Positions 33,782 to 41,768 of a DNA stretch of 64,000 nt are shown here, piece after piece (the stretch's first letter is position 1; each line of letters begins with the position of its first letter). The DNA comes from Aeromicrobium terrae (GTDB lineage Bacteria > Actinomycetota > Actinomycetes > Propionibacteriales > Nocardioidaceae): contig NZ_VDUX01000004.1 in the NCBI RefSeq assembly GCF_008039565.1, positions 186,001-250,000 of the forward strand, in the 5' to 3' direction. The notes below the pieces were generated by a model. That model searched no databases. It was given only the letters and a program-made list of their open reading frames with translations, and was not told the DNA's origin. The translations under genes and the position numbers were made by a program.

Positions 33782-34887
33782 CACTGACACCTCTTCGCGC
33801 GGCTGACCATGGTGAACTCGGCCATGTACTTGCGGGCCACCTCGGGCAGGGAGTCCATGATCTGGCTCGGCAGCACGACGCCGCCCTGGAACTCGCAGAG
33901 GTAGTAGTTGTACCAGGAGCCGTAGACGCCGATGCGGGTCTGCTTGGCCAGCATGGTCGGCAGCAGGTCCAGGGTCCGGTCGAGGTACTTCTTGTTCGCC
34001 GGCTTCGCCAGCTCGGTGAACAGGCGGCGGATCTGCTTGACGTCGGCGGTCACGAGCGGACGGGCTCGCGTCAGCAGGTCCGCCACCGTCTCGGTGACCT
34101 GGGAGATGTTGTCGAGCGACGTGCCGATCGTGGTGCGGTCCTTGGCCAGGTCGCCGAACCACGCCCGCATCGACGTCAGCAGCTCGTCCAGCTGCTGGTG
34201 GTGCTCGTCGACGGTGCCCATCAGCGTGCTGAGGTTGGTGATCACGTCGCCGATGAGCTCGTCGCGGTCGGCGAGGGTGTCGGTGAGCGACGCGGTGTTG
34301 GCGAGCAGGTCCTGCACCGTGCCGCCCTCGCCCTGCAGCACGCGGACGAGGTTGAGCGACAGCTTGTTGACGTCCTCGGGACGCAGGGCGGAGAACAGCG
34401 GCTGGAAGCCGTTGAACAGCGCGGTCAGGTTGAGGGCCGGCGTGGTGCGGCTGGCCGGCATCGTCGCGCCGGCCTTGAGCCGCGGCGCGTCCTTCTTGCC
34501 CTGCTCCAGGGACATGTAGCGGTCGCCGATCAGGTTCAGGAACCGGACGTTGGCGCGCGAGTCCTTCGTCAGCGGGACGTCGTCGTCGACCTCGAACGTC
34601 ACCTTCGCCTGGGTGCGGTGGTAGAACTCGACCTTCGTGACCTTGCCGACGACGACGCCGGCGATGCGCACCTGGTCGCCGGAGGTCAGCTCGGACGCGC
34701 TGTCGAAGATCGCGTGGTACTTCGACTGGGAGCCGAAGCTCAGGCCGCCCATGATGATCACGAGCATGCCGGTGACGGCGAGCGAGACCACCGCGAAGAT
34801 GCCGAAGCGGATCGCGGCGAGGGTGAACGTCACGTCGCGCGCGGTCATGCGCGGACCCCGCGACGAGGGCCTCTTCGCGGCGCTCAC
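33781..34887 (-). CDS. mce4B: Mce family protein Mce4B
   Basis: 368 residues from GTG 34,885-34,887, which overlaps the mce4A stop (GTGA). The cytoplasmic N-terminus is basic. A transmembrane helix (about 30-50, VSLAVTGMLVIIMGGLSFG) and the MlaD domain (AIFDSASELTSGDQVRIAGV) follow. The C-terminal portion has YGSWYNYYLCEFQGG, a cysteine-containing segment seen in Mce B subunits. It is part of the hexameric Mce4 tunnel. Confidence 0.92.
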   Translation of the reverse strand: MSAAKRPSSRGPRMTARDVTFTLAAIRFGIFAVVSLAVTGMLVIIMGGLSFGSQSKYHAIFDSASELTSGDQVRIAGVVVGKVTKVEFYHRTQAKVTFEVDDDVPLTKDSRANVRFLNLIGDRYMSLEQGKKDAPRLKAGATMPASRTTPALNLTALFNGFQPLFSALRPEDVNKLSLNLVRVLQGEGGTVQDLLANTASLTDTLADRDELIGDVITNLSTLMGTVDEHHQQLDELLTSMRAWFGDLAKDRTTIGTSLDNISQVTETVADLLTRARPLVTADVKQIRRLFTELAKPANKKYLDRTLDLLPTMLAKQTRIGVYGSWYNYYLCEFQGGVVLPSQIMDSLPEVARKYMAEFTMVSRAKRCQ

Positions 34888-36023
34888 TTGATGCCTCCGC
34901 CCGGGTCGTCACGGTTCGACCCGTCCTTGAGCGGCACGTACGGGGCCGGGATCTGGTGGTTGTCGGGCAGGCCGAGGCACCAGGGTCCGTGCCCGATCTC
35001 GCCGTAGACCGGCTTGTCCTTCTCGGTGTACGGGGTGCGCTGGGGGGCGCCCAGCTCCATCGTCTGGTGGATGATCTGGTTCTGGAAGACGTTCTGGGAG
35101 TCCGGGATCTGGTGGTCCAGGCCGGAGATCACGCAGGGGATCTCCGGGGAGTAGGTGTCCAGCAGCTTCAGCAGCGGGCGCGCGGTCTGCACCTGCGAGA
35201 CGAGTCCCTTCTCGTTCTCCTTCAGCGTGACCGTCGTGATCTGCGCGAGTCCCGTCAGGCTGTCGAGCGCCCCGTGGAACTGCTGCTCCTTCGCGGAGAT
35301 GGTGTTCGCCGTGACGGTCGCGTTCTTCAGCAACGTGATGATGTCCGGCGCAGCCATGTCGTAGGTCTTGGAGACGTCGGAGAGCAGCTTCAGGTCCGAC
35401 TTCAGCGTCGGCAGGTGCACGTTGACGCGGTTCAGGTAGTCGTCGAGCTCGACGAACGTCTTGCCGAGCTGGTCGCCCTTGCCCTGCAGCGCGTGCGCGA
35501 GGGCGTACAGCGTGGCGTTCAGGTCGCCCGGCCGGATGGAGCGGAGCAGCGGGAACAGGTTGGCCAGGATGCTTTGGATCTCGGTGTTCGTGGAGACGCG
35601 GTTCGCCGGGATGACCGAGCCGTCGCGGAGCGGGCTGGCCGCGGACCCACCCTTCTGCGGCACCAGCTCGACGTAGTTCTGGCCGAACAGCGTGGTGGGC
35701 AGGATCCGGGCGTTCACGCTGTCCGGGATCTTCTCGGCGGCCGACGGCTTCAGGGCGAGGGTGATCTTGGCGTGCTCGCCGTCGCTCTCGATCTTGTCGA
35801 CGTACCCGACGAGGGCGCCGTGCAGGCGGACGTCGCCGAACCGGGCCAGCTGGAGGCCGGCGCGGTCGGCCATCACGGTGACGTCGGTGCTCTTGGTGAA
35901 CTTCTTGTCGTAGATGGCGATGGAGAGCGCGATGAGCAGGCCGATGGTGACGATCGACGCGATCCCGGCAAGGGCGAGCCTCCGGTGCTCGCCCGGAGAG
36001 TCGTGGAAGACGTTGATCAGCAT
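34884..36023 (-). CDS. mce4A: Mce family protein Mce4A
   Basis: 379 residues. The N-terminal helix IASIVTIGLLIALSIAIY anchors it. The MlaD domain follows (VTVMADRAGLQLARFGDVRL, GALVGYVDKI), then the Mce domain with LPTTLFGQNYVELVPQKGG, typical of Mce1A/Mce4A. Mce4A is the sterol-binding tip subunit in models of the complex. It starts 4 bp after yrbE4B. The C-terminus is Pro/Gly-rich. Confidence 0.93.
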   Translation of the reverse strand: MLINVFHDSPGEHRRLALAGIASIVTIGLLIALSIAIYDKKFTKSTDVTVMADRAGLQLARFGDVRLHGALVGYVDKIESDGEHAKITLALKPSAAEKIPDSVNARILPTTLFGQNYVELVPQKGGSAASPLRDGSVIPANRVSTNTEIQSILANLFPLLRSIRPGDLNATLYALAHALQGKGDQLGKTFVELDDYLNRVNVHLPTLKSDLKLLSDVSKTYDMAAPDIITLLKNATVTANTISAKEQQFHGALDSLTGLAQITTVTLKENEKGLVSQVQTARPLLKLLDTYSPEIPCVISGLDHQIPDSQNVFQNQIIHQTMELGAPQRTPYTEKDKPVYGEIGHGPWCLGLPDNHQIPAPYVPLKDGSNRDDPGGGIK

Positions 36024-36027
36024 CCGG

Positions 36028-36867
36028 CTACCCCGTGATCCGCACGGTGGTGGTGGAGCCCCAGATGGCGTAGCTCAGGAAGAAGTCGGCGACGACGACC
36101 GTCACGATCGACGTCCGGATCGCGCGGCCGACCGCCACGCCCACGCCGGCCGGGCCGCCGGTGGCGGAGAAGCCGTAGTAGCAGTGGATGAGGATGATCA
36201 GGACGGCCAGGACGAGCAGCTTGCCGAACGACCAGAGCACGTCGACGGGTGGCAGGAACTGCAGGAAGTAGTGGTCATAGGTGCCCACCGACTCCCCGTA
36301 GATCAGTGTCGTGATCAAGCGTGGTGACAAGTACGAGGCGAGCAGCGCGACCGTGTAGAGCGGGATGACGGCGATGAAGCCGGCCACGATGCGGGTGGTC
36401 ACCAGGAAGGGCAGCGACGGGACACCCATGACCTCCAGCGCGTCGATCTCCTCGTTGATGCGCATCGCGCCGAGGCGCGCGGTGTAGCCGCAGCCGACGG
36501 TGGCCGCCAGCGCGATGGACGAGACGAGCGGCGCGACCTCGCGAGTGTTGAAGTACGCCGAGATGAACGCGGTGAACTTGGCGACGCCGATCTGGCTCAG
36601 CGAGGCGTAGCCCTGCAGGCCGACCTCGGTGCCGGCGAAGAACGCCATGAACGCGATGACGCCGACCGTGCCGGCGATCACCGAGAGCGCGCCGACGCCG
36701 AACACGACCTCGGCCAGCGTCTTCGCGACCTCCTCGCGGTAGCTGCGCAGGACGCGCGGCGTCCAGCCGATCGCCTTGACGTAGAAGATCAGCTGGTCGC
36801 CCCAGGTCTCCAGACGGAGACGCTGGGACTTGACGAACTCGCCGCTGAGGTCGCTGAGGGTGCTCAT
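36028..36867 (-). CDS. yrbE4B: Mce transporter permease YrbE4B
   Basis: 279 residues of the MlaE/YrbE permease family, with about five or six membrane segments. Conserved features are FMAFFAGTEVGLQGYASLSQIG, GCGYTARLGAMRINEEIDAL and EVMGVPSLPFLVTTRIVAG (the family EEIDALEVMG loop). It pairs with YrbE4A in the inner membrane and couples to an MceG-type ATPase encoded elsewhere. Its start directly abuts the yrbE4A stop. The N-terminus is longer than in YrbE4A and hydrophilic. Confidence 0.93.
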   Translation of the reverse strand: MSTLSDLSGEFVKSQRLRLETWGDQLIFYVKAIGWTPRVLRSYREEVAKTLAEVVFGVGALSVIAGTVGVIAFMAFFAGTEVGLQGYASLSQIGVAKFTAFISAYFNTREVAPLVSSIALAATVGCGYTARLGAMRINEEIDALEVMGVPSLPFLVTTRIVAGFIAVIPLYTVALLASYLSPRLITTLIYGESVGTYDHYFLQFLPPVDVLWSFGKLLVLAVLIILIHCYYGFSATGGPAGVGVAVGRAIRTSIVTVVVADFFLSYAIWGSTTTVRITG

Positions 36868-37641
36868 CTACAGACCTGCCTGGGGCACGAACTGGAAGTA
36901 CAGGGCGGTGATGATCGAGTTCAGGAAGAACAGCAGCATGAACGCGAGGATCACCGACTCGTTCACGGCGCGGCCGACGCCGGCCGGACCGCCGCCGGCG
37001 TTGAGTCCCTTGTACGCGCCGACGATCGCGGCGAGGAACCCGAAGACCGCCGCCTTCACCATCGAGACGTAGATGTCGGGCAGCGTCGCGAGCGCGGTGA
37101 AGGAGGAGAGGAACGCGCCGGCCGAGCCGCCCTGCACGATCACGGTGAAGTAGTAGCCGCCACCGATGCCCGCCGCGATCACGATGCCGTTGATGAGCAC
37201 GGCGACGGTGAGGGTGGCGAGGGCGCGGGGGACGACCAGGCGGGCGACGGGGTCGATGCCGAGGACCTCCATGGCGTCGATCTCCTCGCGCATCTTGCGC
37301 GCGCCGAGGTCGGAGCAGATGGCCGAGCCCGCCGCTCCCGCGATGATCAGGGCCGCGGCGATCGGGGCGGCCTCGCGGACGGTGGCGAGCACCGCCGTGG
37401 CGCCCGCGAACGACTGGGCGCCGAGCTGTCCGGTGAGGTTGCCGACCTGCAACGCGATGATCGCGCCGAACGGGATGGACACCAGGATCGTCGGCATCAG
37501 CGTGACCGACGTGACGAACCACGCCTGCTCCACGAACTCGCGTCCCTGGAACCGCGTGGTGAACGTCATCTTGATGACGTCCCACGTCATCGCGACGACT
37601 TCACCGGGTCCACGGACCACGGATGCGGCACTCAGGCCCAT
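36868..37641 (-). CDS. yrbE4A: Mce transporter permease YrbE4A
   Basis: 257 residues, MlaE/YrbE family. It has VSIPFGAIIALQVGNLTGQL, GSAICSDLGARKMREEIDAM and EVLGIDPVARLVVPR, the conserved loop that contacts the MceG ATPase. It is the first transporter gene but not the first of its operon: its start lies 10 bp inside the end of the flavoprotein gene. In mycobacteria yrbE4A is preceded by hsd4A; here steroid-ring hydroxylase genes take that place. Confidence 0.93.
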   Translation of the reverse strand: MGLSAASVVRGPGEVVAMTWDVIKMTFTTRFQGREFVEQAWFVTSVTLMPTILVSIPFGAIIALQVGNLTGQLGAQSFAGATAVLATVREAAPIAAALIIAGAAGSAICSDLGARKMREEIDAMEVLGIDPVARLVVPRALATLTVAVLINGIVIAAGIGGGYYFTVIVQGGSAGAFLSSFTALATLPDIYVSMVKAAVFGFLAAIVGAYKGLNAGGGPAGVGRAVNESVILAFMLLFFLNSIITALYFQFVPQAGL

Positions 37642-39137
37642 GACTCCTCCTGTGGCCCGTCAGGCCGACTCGTGGTAGAGAACGAGTCCGATGTGACCTG
37701 GGTTACGTCTTCGCGGCCCCGGGATGCCGCGTGGCGGCCCGCGCGACGACCGAAGAACGACGCCTCGCCCAGCTGGGTGCCCGACGAGTAGCCCTCGCCA
37801 TCCACCGCGATGTTCGAGGCGCAGGCCCCGGCCGCATACACACCCTCCACGGGCGTGCGGTCCACTCGCAACACCCGGCCGTCCTCGTCGACCCGCAGGC
37901 CGCCGCAGGTGAAGCCGGCGTAGAAGCAGCGTCCGGGGGTCAGGTCGTAGGCGCCGTAGGGCGGGGTGTCGAGCGGCTCGACGTACTCCGCCGCCTTGTG
38001 GAACGTGGGGTCGTCGCCGTCCTGAGCAGCGGCGTTGTACTCGTCGAGCGTCTTCCGCAGGGAGCCGGCGGGCACGCCCAGGCCGGTCTCCATCTCCTCG
38101 ACGGTCTCCCACCCGTCGACGAGCGGCTGGAACCCGTACGCGGGCTCGGCCATGTGGGTGGAGTCGAGGATCAGCCAGGCCTGGCGGTCGGGCTGCGCGA
38201 AGACGAACGAGGTGGTGCGCGAGTGGTAGGAGTCCTCGGCGACGAACCGCTCGCCCCGGTTGTTCACGCAGATGCCCTTGAGCATGTCGCCCGGCGGGTA
38301 GAAGGGGCCGGTGATGAACCAGCCGTCCATGTGGTCGGCCACGCCGCCGACCGACTCGCCGAGCCGGATGCCGACGCCGTCGTCGTACGTGTTGCCCAGC
38401 GGCATGCCGTTGGACTGGAGCGCCTCGAGCGCCGGCGCGTGCTCGTGCACCATGTCCGGGTTCATCACGAAGCCGCCGGCGGCGATCACCACCGCACCGG
38501 CCCGGATGGCGCCGGTCTCGGTGAACTGCTTCCAGGCGGCGCCGACGACGGCGTCACCGTCGGTGATCAGGTCCGTGACGCCGGTCTCGAACCGGACCTC
38601 GACGCCGAGGCGGTCGAGCTCCTTCAGCGCGAGGTCGACGACGAGCGCCGCGCCGCCGGTGTCGCCGGGGACGGGCGGCTGGTGCCCGCGCGGCGCAGGG
38701 ACGGCGAGGTCGCGGAACGGCCACACCTTCTCGTTGCCGCTGAACATGACGCCCTCCGTGCCCGGCTGCATCACGGCCTTGCCGGGGTAGAAGGAGCGCT
38801 CGAACTCGAAGCCCAGAGCCTCGAGCCAGTGGAAGTGCTCGACGCTGCCCTCGGTGTAGAGGCGGATCTTCTCCGGGTCGCACTCGGGCGAGACGGCGGA
38901 CAGGTACTTGGCCATCTCCTCCGGGGTGTCGTCGTACCCGGCGGCCTGCTGCACCGGGGTGCCGCCGCCGAGGTAGAAGTGCCCTCCGGCCATCGCACTC
39001 GTGCAGGAGAGCCGGCCGCCGCGGTCGACGACGAGCACGGACGCACCCGCTCGGGCCGCCTCGATGGCGGCTGCCGTGCCGGCCATGCCGGCGCCGATGA
39101 CGAGGACGTCGACCTCGTCGGACCACTGCTGCGTCAC
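37632..39137 (-). CDS. FAD flavoprotein of the fumarate reductase/3-ketosteroid dehydrogenase superfamily
   Basis: 501 residues from GTG 39,135-39,137, which overlaps the kshB stop by 4 bp (GTGA). The FAD site is VDVLVIGAGMAGTAAAIEAA (about 9-28). The C-terminal loop AVDGEGYSSGTQLGEASFFG matches the fumarate-reductase-like flavoproteins. It lacks the Y-x3-G arrangement of classical KstD that is seen in the kstD gene at 55,990. It probably dehydrogenates or reduces a steroid (for example a Delta1 or Delta4 position) given its place between kshB and yrbE4A, but the reaction is not settled. Downstream of its catalytic core it ends in a Ser/Thr-rich tail overlapping yrbE4A. Confidence 0.85.
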   Translation of the reverse strand: MTQQWSDEVDVLVIGAGMAGTAAAIEAARAGASVLVVDRGGRLSCTSAMAGGHFYLGGGTPVQQAAGYDDTPEEMAKYLSAVSPECDPEKIRLYTEGSVEHFHWLEALGFEFERSFYPGKAVMQPGTEGVMFSGNEKVWPFRDLAVPAPRGHQPPVPGDTGGAALVVDLALKELDRLGVEVRFETGVTDLITDGDAVVGAAWKQFTETGAIRAGAVVIAAGGFVMNPDMVHEHAPALEALQSNGMPLGNTYDDGVGIRLGESVGGVADHMDGWFITGPFYPPGDMLKGICVNNRGERFVAEDSYHSRTTSFVFAQPDRQAWLILDSTHMAEPAYGFQPLVDGWETVEEMETGLGVPAGSLRKTLDEYNAAAQDGDDPTFHKAAEYVEPLDTPPYGAYDLTPGRCFYAGFTCGGLRVDEDGRVLRVDRTPVEGVYAAGACASNIAVDGEGYSSGTQLGEASFFGRRAGRHAASRGREDVTQVTSDSFSTTSRPDGPQEESWA

Positions 39138-40219
39138 GAGTAGGTCACCCGCACCTTCTCCGTGGCGGCCTCGCTCTGGCAGGCGAGCCGGATGCCGTCG
39201 TCGAGGTCCTCGTCCTCGAGCACGTCGTTGTTGCGCATCGTGACCTCGCCCTCCAAGAGGCGGACGGCGCAGGCCGAGCACTCGCCGAGCCGGCAGGAGT
39301 ACGGCGCCTTGACGCCCTTGCTCTCCAGGTGCTCCAGCAGAGTCCGTCCGGCCGGCCAGTCGTCGTACTCCAGGTTCTCGCCGTCGAGCTCGACCTGGAG
39401 GTGGGAAAACGTCGCTTCGACAGGCTCAACGAGCGTGCCGCTAGAGCTTGTCGAAAGGTCTTCGTCGTCGTCGCTCGCGCCGGGCTCACGGTCGGCGTCG
39501 GTCTCGAACGGGTTGCCGCCGAGGGAGACGAACTTCTCCTGGTGCCGGCGCTCGCGCGGGAACTCCAGGTCCTTGAGCGCGTCGACCGTGAGCTTCATGA
39601 ACGGGCCGGGACCGCACACGAACGCGTCCCACTCGAGGTACTGGGACGCGAACGCCTTCATCTGCTCCTGCGTGGGCAGCCCCTGCACCGACTCGAGCCA
39701 GTGCACGACCTGGAGCCGGTCAGGGTGCTGCGCCGCGAGGTCGGCGAGCGCCCCGGAGAAGATCACGGAGCGCTCGTCCCTGTTGGCGTAGAACAGGACG
39801 ATGCGCCCGGAGCCGCGGGCCAGGGCCGTCCGGGTGATCGACATGATCGGCGTGATGCCGCTGCCGCCCGCGAAGAGCAGAAGGTCGGCGTCGAGGTCCT
39901 TGGGCGTGAAGATGCCTGACGGCGGCAGGACGCGGAGACGGTCGCCGGCCTTCAGGTTGTCGCAGATCCAGCAGGAGGCGTAGCCCTCCTCGGTGCGCTT
40001 CACCGTGATGGTGATGGGTCCCTCGTCAGCTGGCATCGACGAGAGCGAGTAGCTGCGCGCCACCAGGCCGGTGCGGTCACTGGGCACCGCGACGGTCAGG
40101 AACTGGCCGGGCTTGTGGGCGAACTCCGCCCGGTGCTCGCCGGGGTCGAGCACGATCGAGCGGGCGTCCGCGGTCTCCTCGACCACGTCCACCACCTCGA
40201 GCTCGTAGGAGTCAGCCAT
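39134..40219 (-). CDS. kshB: 3-ketosteroid 9-alpha-hydroxylase reductase component KshB
   Basis: 361 residues. The FAD domain has RSYSLSS (55-61). The NAD domain has LLLFAGGSGITPIMSI (113-128) and FVCGPGPFMK. The C-terminal plant-type [2Fe-2S] domain uses Cys309, Cys314, Cys317 and Cys347 (CRLGECSAC). KshB passes electrons from NADH to KshA, which hydroxylates C9 and opens the steroid ring. The linker (about 255-269) is encoded by a dispersed palindrome and reads LSTSSSGTLVEPVEA, an acceptable but unusual insertion between domains. It overlaps the small CxxC gene by 8 bp. ATG 40,217-40,219 gives the family length. Confidence 0.94.
   Translation of the reverse strand: MADSYELEVVDVVEETADARSIVLDPGEHRAEFAHKPGQFLTVAVPSDRTGLVARSYSLSSMPADEGPITITVKRTEEGYASCWICDNLKAGDRLRVLPPSGIFTPKDLDADLLLFAGGSGITPIMSITRTALARGSGRIVLFYANRDERSVIFSGALADLAAQHPDRLQVVHWLESVQGLPTQEQMKAFASQYLEWDAFVCGPGPFMKLTVDALKDLEFPRERRHQEKFVSLGGNPFETDADREPGASDDDEDLSTSSSGTLVEPVEATFSHLQVELDGENLEYDDWPAGRTLLEHLESKGVKAPYSCRLGECSACAVRLLEGEVTMRNNDVLEDEDLDDGIRLACQSEAATEKVRVTYS
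39415..39457. repeat. Dispersed repeat A inside the kshB linker
   Basis: Imperfect inverted arms CTTCGACAGGCTC (39,415-39,427) and GAGCTTGTCGAAAG (39,444-39,457) flank a 16 nt spacer. The copy covers whole codons and has no stop in the kshB frame, encoding residues about 255-269. It resembles the copies at 44,350 and 60,512. Confidence 0.8.
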
Positions 40220-40529
40220 CGCTGGTCTCGATCGGGTCGACTCCGGCTCCGATCGGGACGACGCCCTCACGCACCGCGGCCTCGATCGAGGCGAGCAGTC
40301 GCGGACAGGCCTGGTGCACCGGCCGACCCCCCTCGCGCCGGGAGAGCTCGGCGAACGTCGCGCAGTCGCCGGCCTCCTGGTTCCACTGGATCGACGTGTG
40401 GTGGTCGCTGTTCTTGCGGACCTTCACCCGGACGAGGCAGTCCAGGCACGCCACCTCCACCAACCGGCTCCGGGTGTAGAGCTCTCGGTCAGCCAGGGTC
40501 TCCGGGCTGGAGGGGACGATGTACGCCAT
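40212..40529 (-). CDS. Small CxxC protein between kshA and kshB, function unknown
   Basis: 105 residues. Cysteines occur as CLDC (28-31) plus Cys56 and Cys75, which could bind zinc or a metal cluster; I do not recognise a named family. It begins 3 bp after the kshA stop and overlaps kshB by 8 bp, so it must be co-translated with the hydroxylase. The segment KNSDHHTSIQWNQEAGDCATF has a histidine pair close to a cysteine. A role in KshA/KshB assembly or electron transfer is inferred from position alone. Confidence 0.75.
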   Translation of the reverse strand: MAYIVPSSPETLADRELYTRSRLVEVACLDCLVRVKVRKNSDHHTSIQWNQEAGDCATFAELSRREGGRPVHQACPRLLASIEAAVREGVVPIGAGVDPIETSDG

Positions 40530-40532
40530 GGA

Positions 40533-41678
40533 TCAAGCCTTGGCCTTCTCGGCCTCGCGGTCCTCGGCCTCCTTGCGCGCGAGGTTCTCGGCCACTTCCG
40601 CGCGCCAGTTCTCGTTGGCCTTCGTGGTGTCGACCTCGAACTCGAAGCGCTCCACCATCTCCGGCTCGATGTCGGCCTTGTCGACGTAGAACTGCTCGTA
40701 CCAGCGGCGCAGCTGGTAGACCGGGCCGTCCTCCTCGCAGAGCAGCGGGTTCTGGACCGGCGCCTTGTTCAGCCAGATGTTCACGTCCTGCATGAAGCCC
40801 TCGCCGAACATCTCGGCGTAGCGCCGGCCGATGTAGTCGGCGGTCTCCTCGTCGACGCCCTCGGGCTTCTCGACGACCAGTCCGTACTGCAGGTTGAACG
40901 AGTTCGGGCCGGTCGGCACGTGGCAGTTGATCAGGATGACCTTGGTCAGGAAGCCCTTGTAGTCGGTGTCGAGCCAGTTGATCATGTACGACGGCCCGTA
41001 GTAGGTGGCCTCCGACTTGAGGATCAGGTCCTCGTCGCCGTAGCCCTGGGCCTTCATGTCCGGCCGCCCGGTGGACTCCATGAACTGGGTGGCCTTGTCG
41101 CCCTCGAACACGTTGCGGAAGTTCGTGGGGAAGGCGAAGTGGATGTAGAAGAAGTGCGCCATGTCGACGACGTTGTCGATGATCTCGCGGCAGTGCGCGT
41201 TCTCGACGGGGATGACGTTCCACGTCCACTCGGTGTACTTGTCGGTGCCGACGCCCTCGAGCACCGGCGGCAACGCCTCCAGGTCGGCCTCGCTGCCCTC
41301 GGGGTCGTGCCAGATCAGGAGCTGGCCGTTGCGCACGACGCTCTCGTAGCGGTGCGTCCGGGCGCGCAGCGGCACGCGGCGGGCGTAGGGGATGGCCTTG
41401 CACTTGCCGTCGCCGCCCCAGCGCCAGTCGTGGAACGGGCAGGCGACCTCGTCGCCCTTGACGGTGCCCTGCGTCAGGTCGCCGCCCATGTGGCGGCAGT
41501 AGCCGTCGAGCACGTGAAGCTCGCCCTGCGAGTCGGCCCAGACGACGAGCTTGCCGCCGAACGCCTGCACGGCGTGGGGCTTGCCGTCCGTGAAGTCGCG
41601 CTCGAGGCCGAGACAGTGCCAGCCCCGCGCGAAGCGTTCCGGAACGGATCCGGTGTCCAGGGTGCGAGTCTCAGTCAC
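40533..41678 (-). CDS. kshA: 3-ketosteroid 9-alpha-hydroxylase oxygenase component KshA
   Basis: 381 residues from GTG 41,676-41,678, preceded by GGGAGGGCAACC. The Rieske cluster ligands are Cys61, His63, Cys80 and His83 (CRHMGGDL, CPFHDW). The mononuclear iron site follows the pattern DMAHFFYIH (Asp172, His175, His180). KshA adds a hydroxyl at C9 of 3-ketosteroids, which leads to ring B opening. The match to KshA in NVVDMAHFFYIHF and NAHCREIIDN is strong. It is the first gene of the 14-gene operon and diverges from fadE26 across a KstR-type site. Confidence 0.95.
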   Translation of the reverse strand: MTETRTLDTGSVPERFARGWHCLGLERDFTDGKPHAVQAFGGKLVVWADSQGELHVLDGYCRHMGGDLTQGTVKGDEVACPFHDWRWGGDGKCKAIPYARRVPLRARTHRYESVVRNGQLLIWHDPEGSEADLEALPPVLEGVGTDKYTEWTWNVIPVENAHCREIIDNVVDMAHFFYIHFAFPTNFRNVFEGDKATQFMESTGRPDMKAQGYGDEDLILKSEATYYGPSYMINWLDTDYKGFLTKVILINCHVPTGPNSFNLQYGLVVEKPEGVDEETADYIGRRYAEMFGEGFMQDVNIWLNKAPVQNPLLCEEDGPVYQLRRWYEQFYVDKADIEPEMVERFEFEVDTTKANENWRAEVAENLARKEAEDREAEKAKA

Positions 41679-41744
41679 GGTTGCCCTCCCATGAAGTTGC
41701 ACCGACGGTGTTCGTCCCAGCGCTCGGGCGCTGTGGACCAAAAC

Positions 41745-41758
41745 GAGAACACGTTATA
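41745..41758. promoter_or_regulatory. KstR-type operator between kshA and fadE26
   Basis: GAGAACACGTTATA matches TnnAACnnGTTnnA at all but the first base. A -10-like TATAGT (41,755-41,760) overlaps its right end and lies 8 bp before the fadE26 ATG, so the fadE26 transcript may be leaderless. Binding here would control the kshA-mce4 operon and fadE26-fadE27-fadD17 together. Confidence 0.8.
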
Positions 41759-41768
41759 GTTTTACCAC

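Noticed and set aside
37632..39137. Naming the flavoprotein next to yrbE4A as KstD
   Set aside because: It lacks the C-terminal Tyr-x3-Gly arrangement of KstD and has a GYSSGTQLGE fumarate-reductase-like loop, so only a superfamily call is supported.
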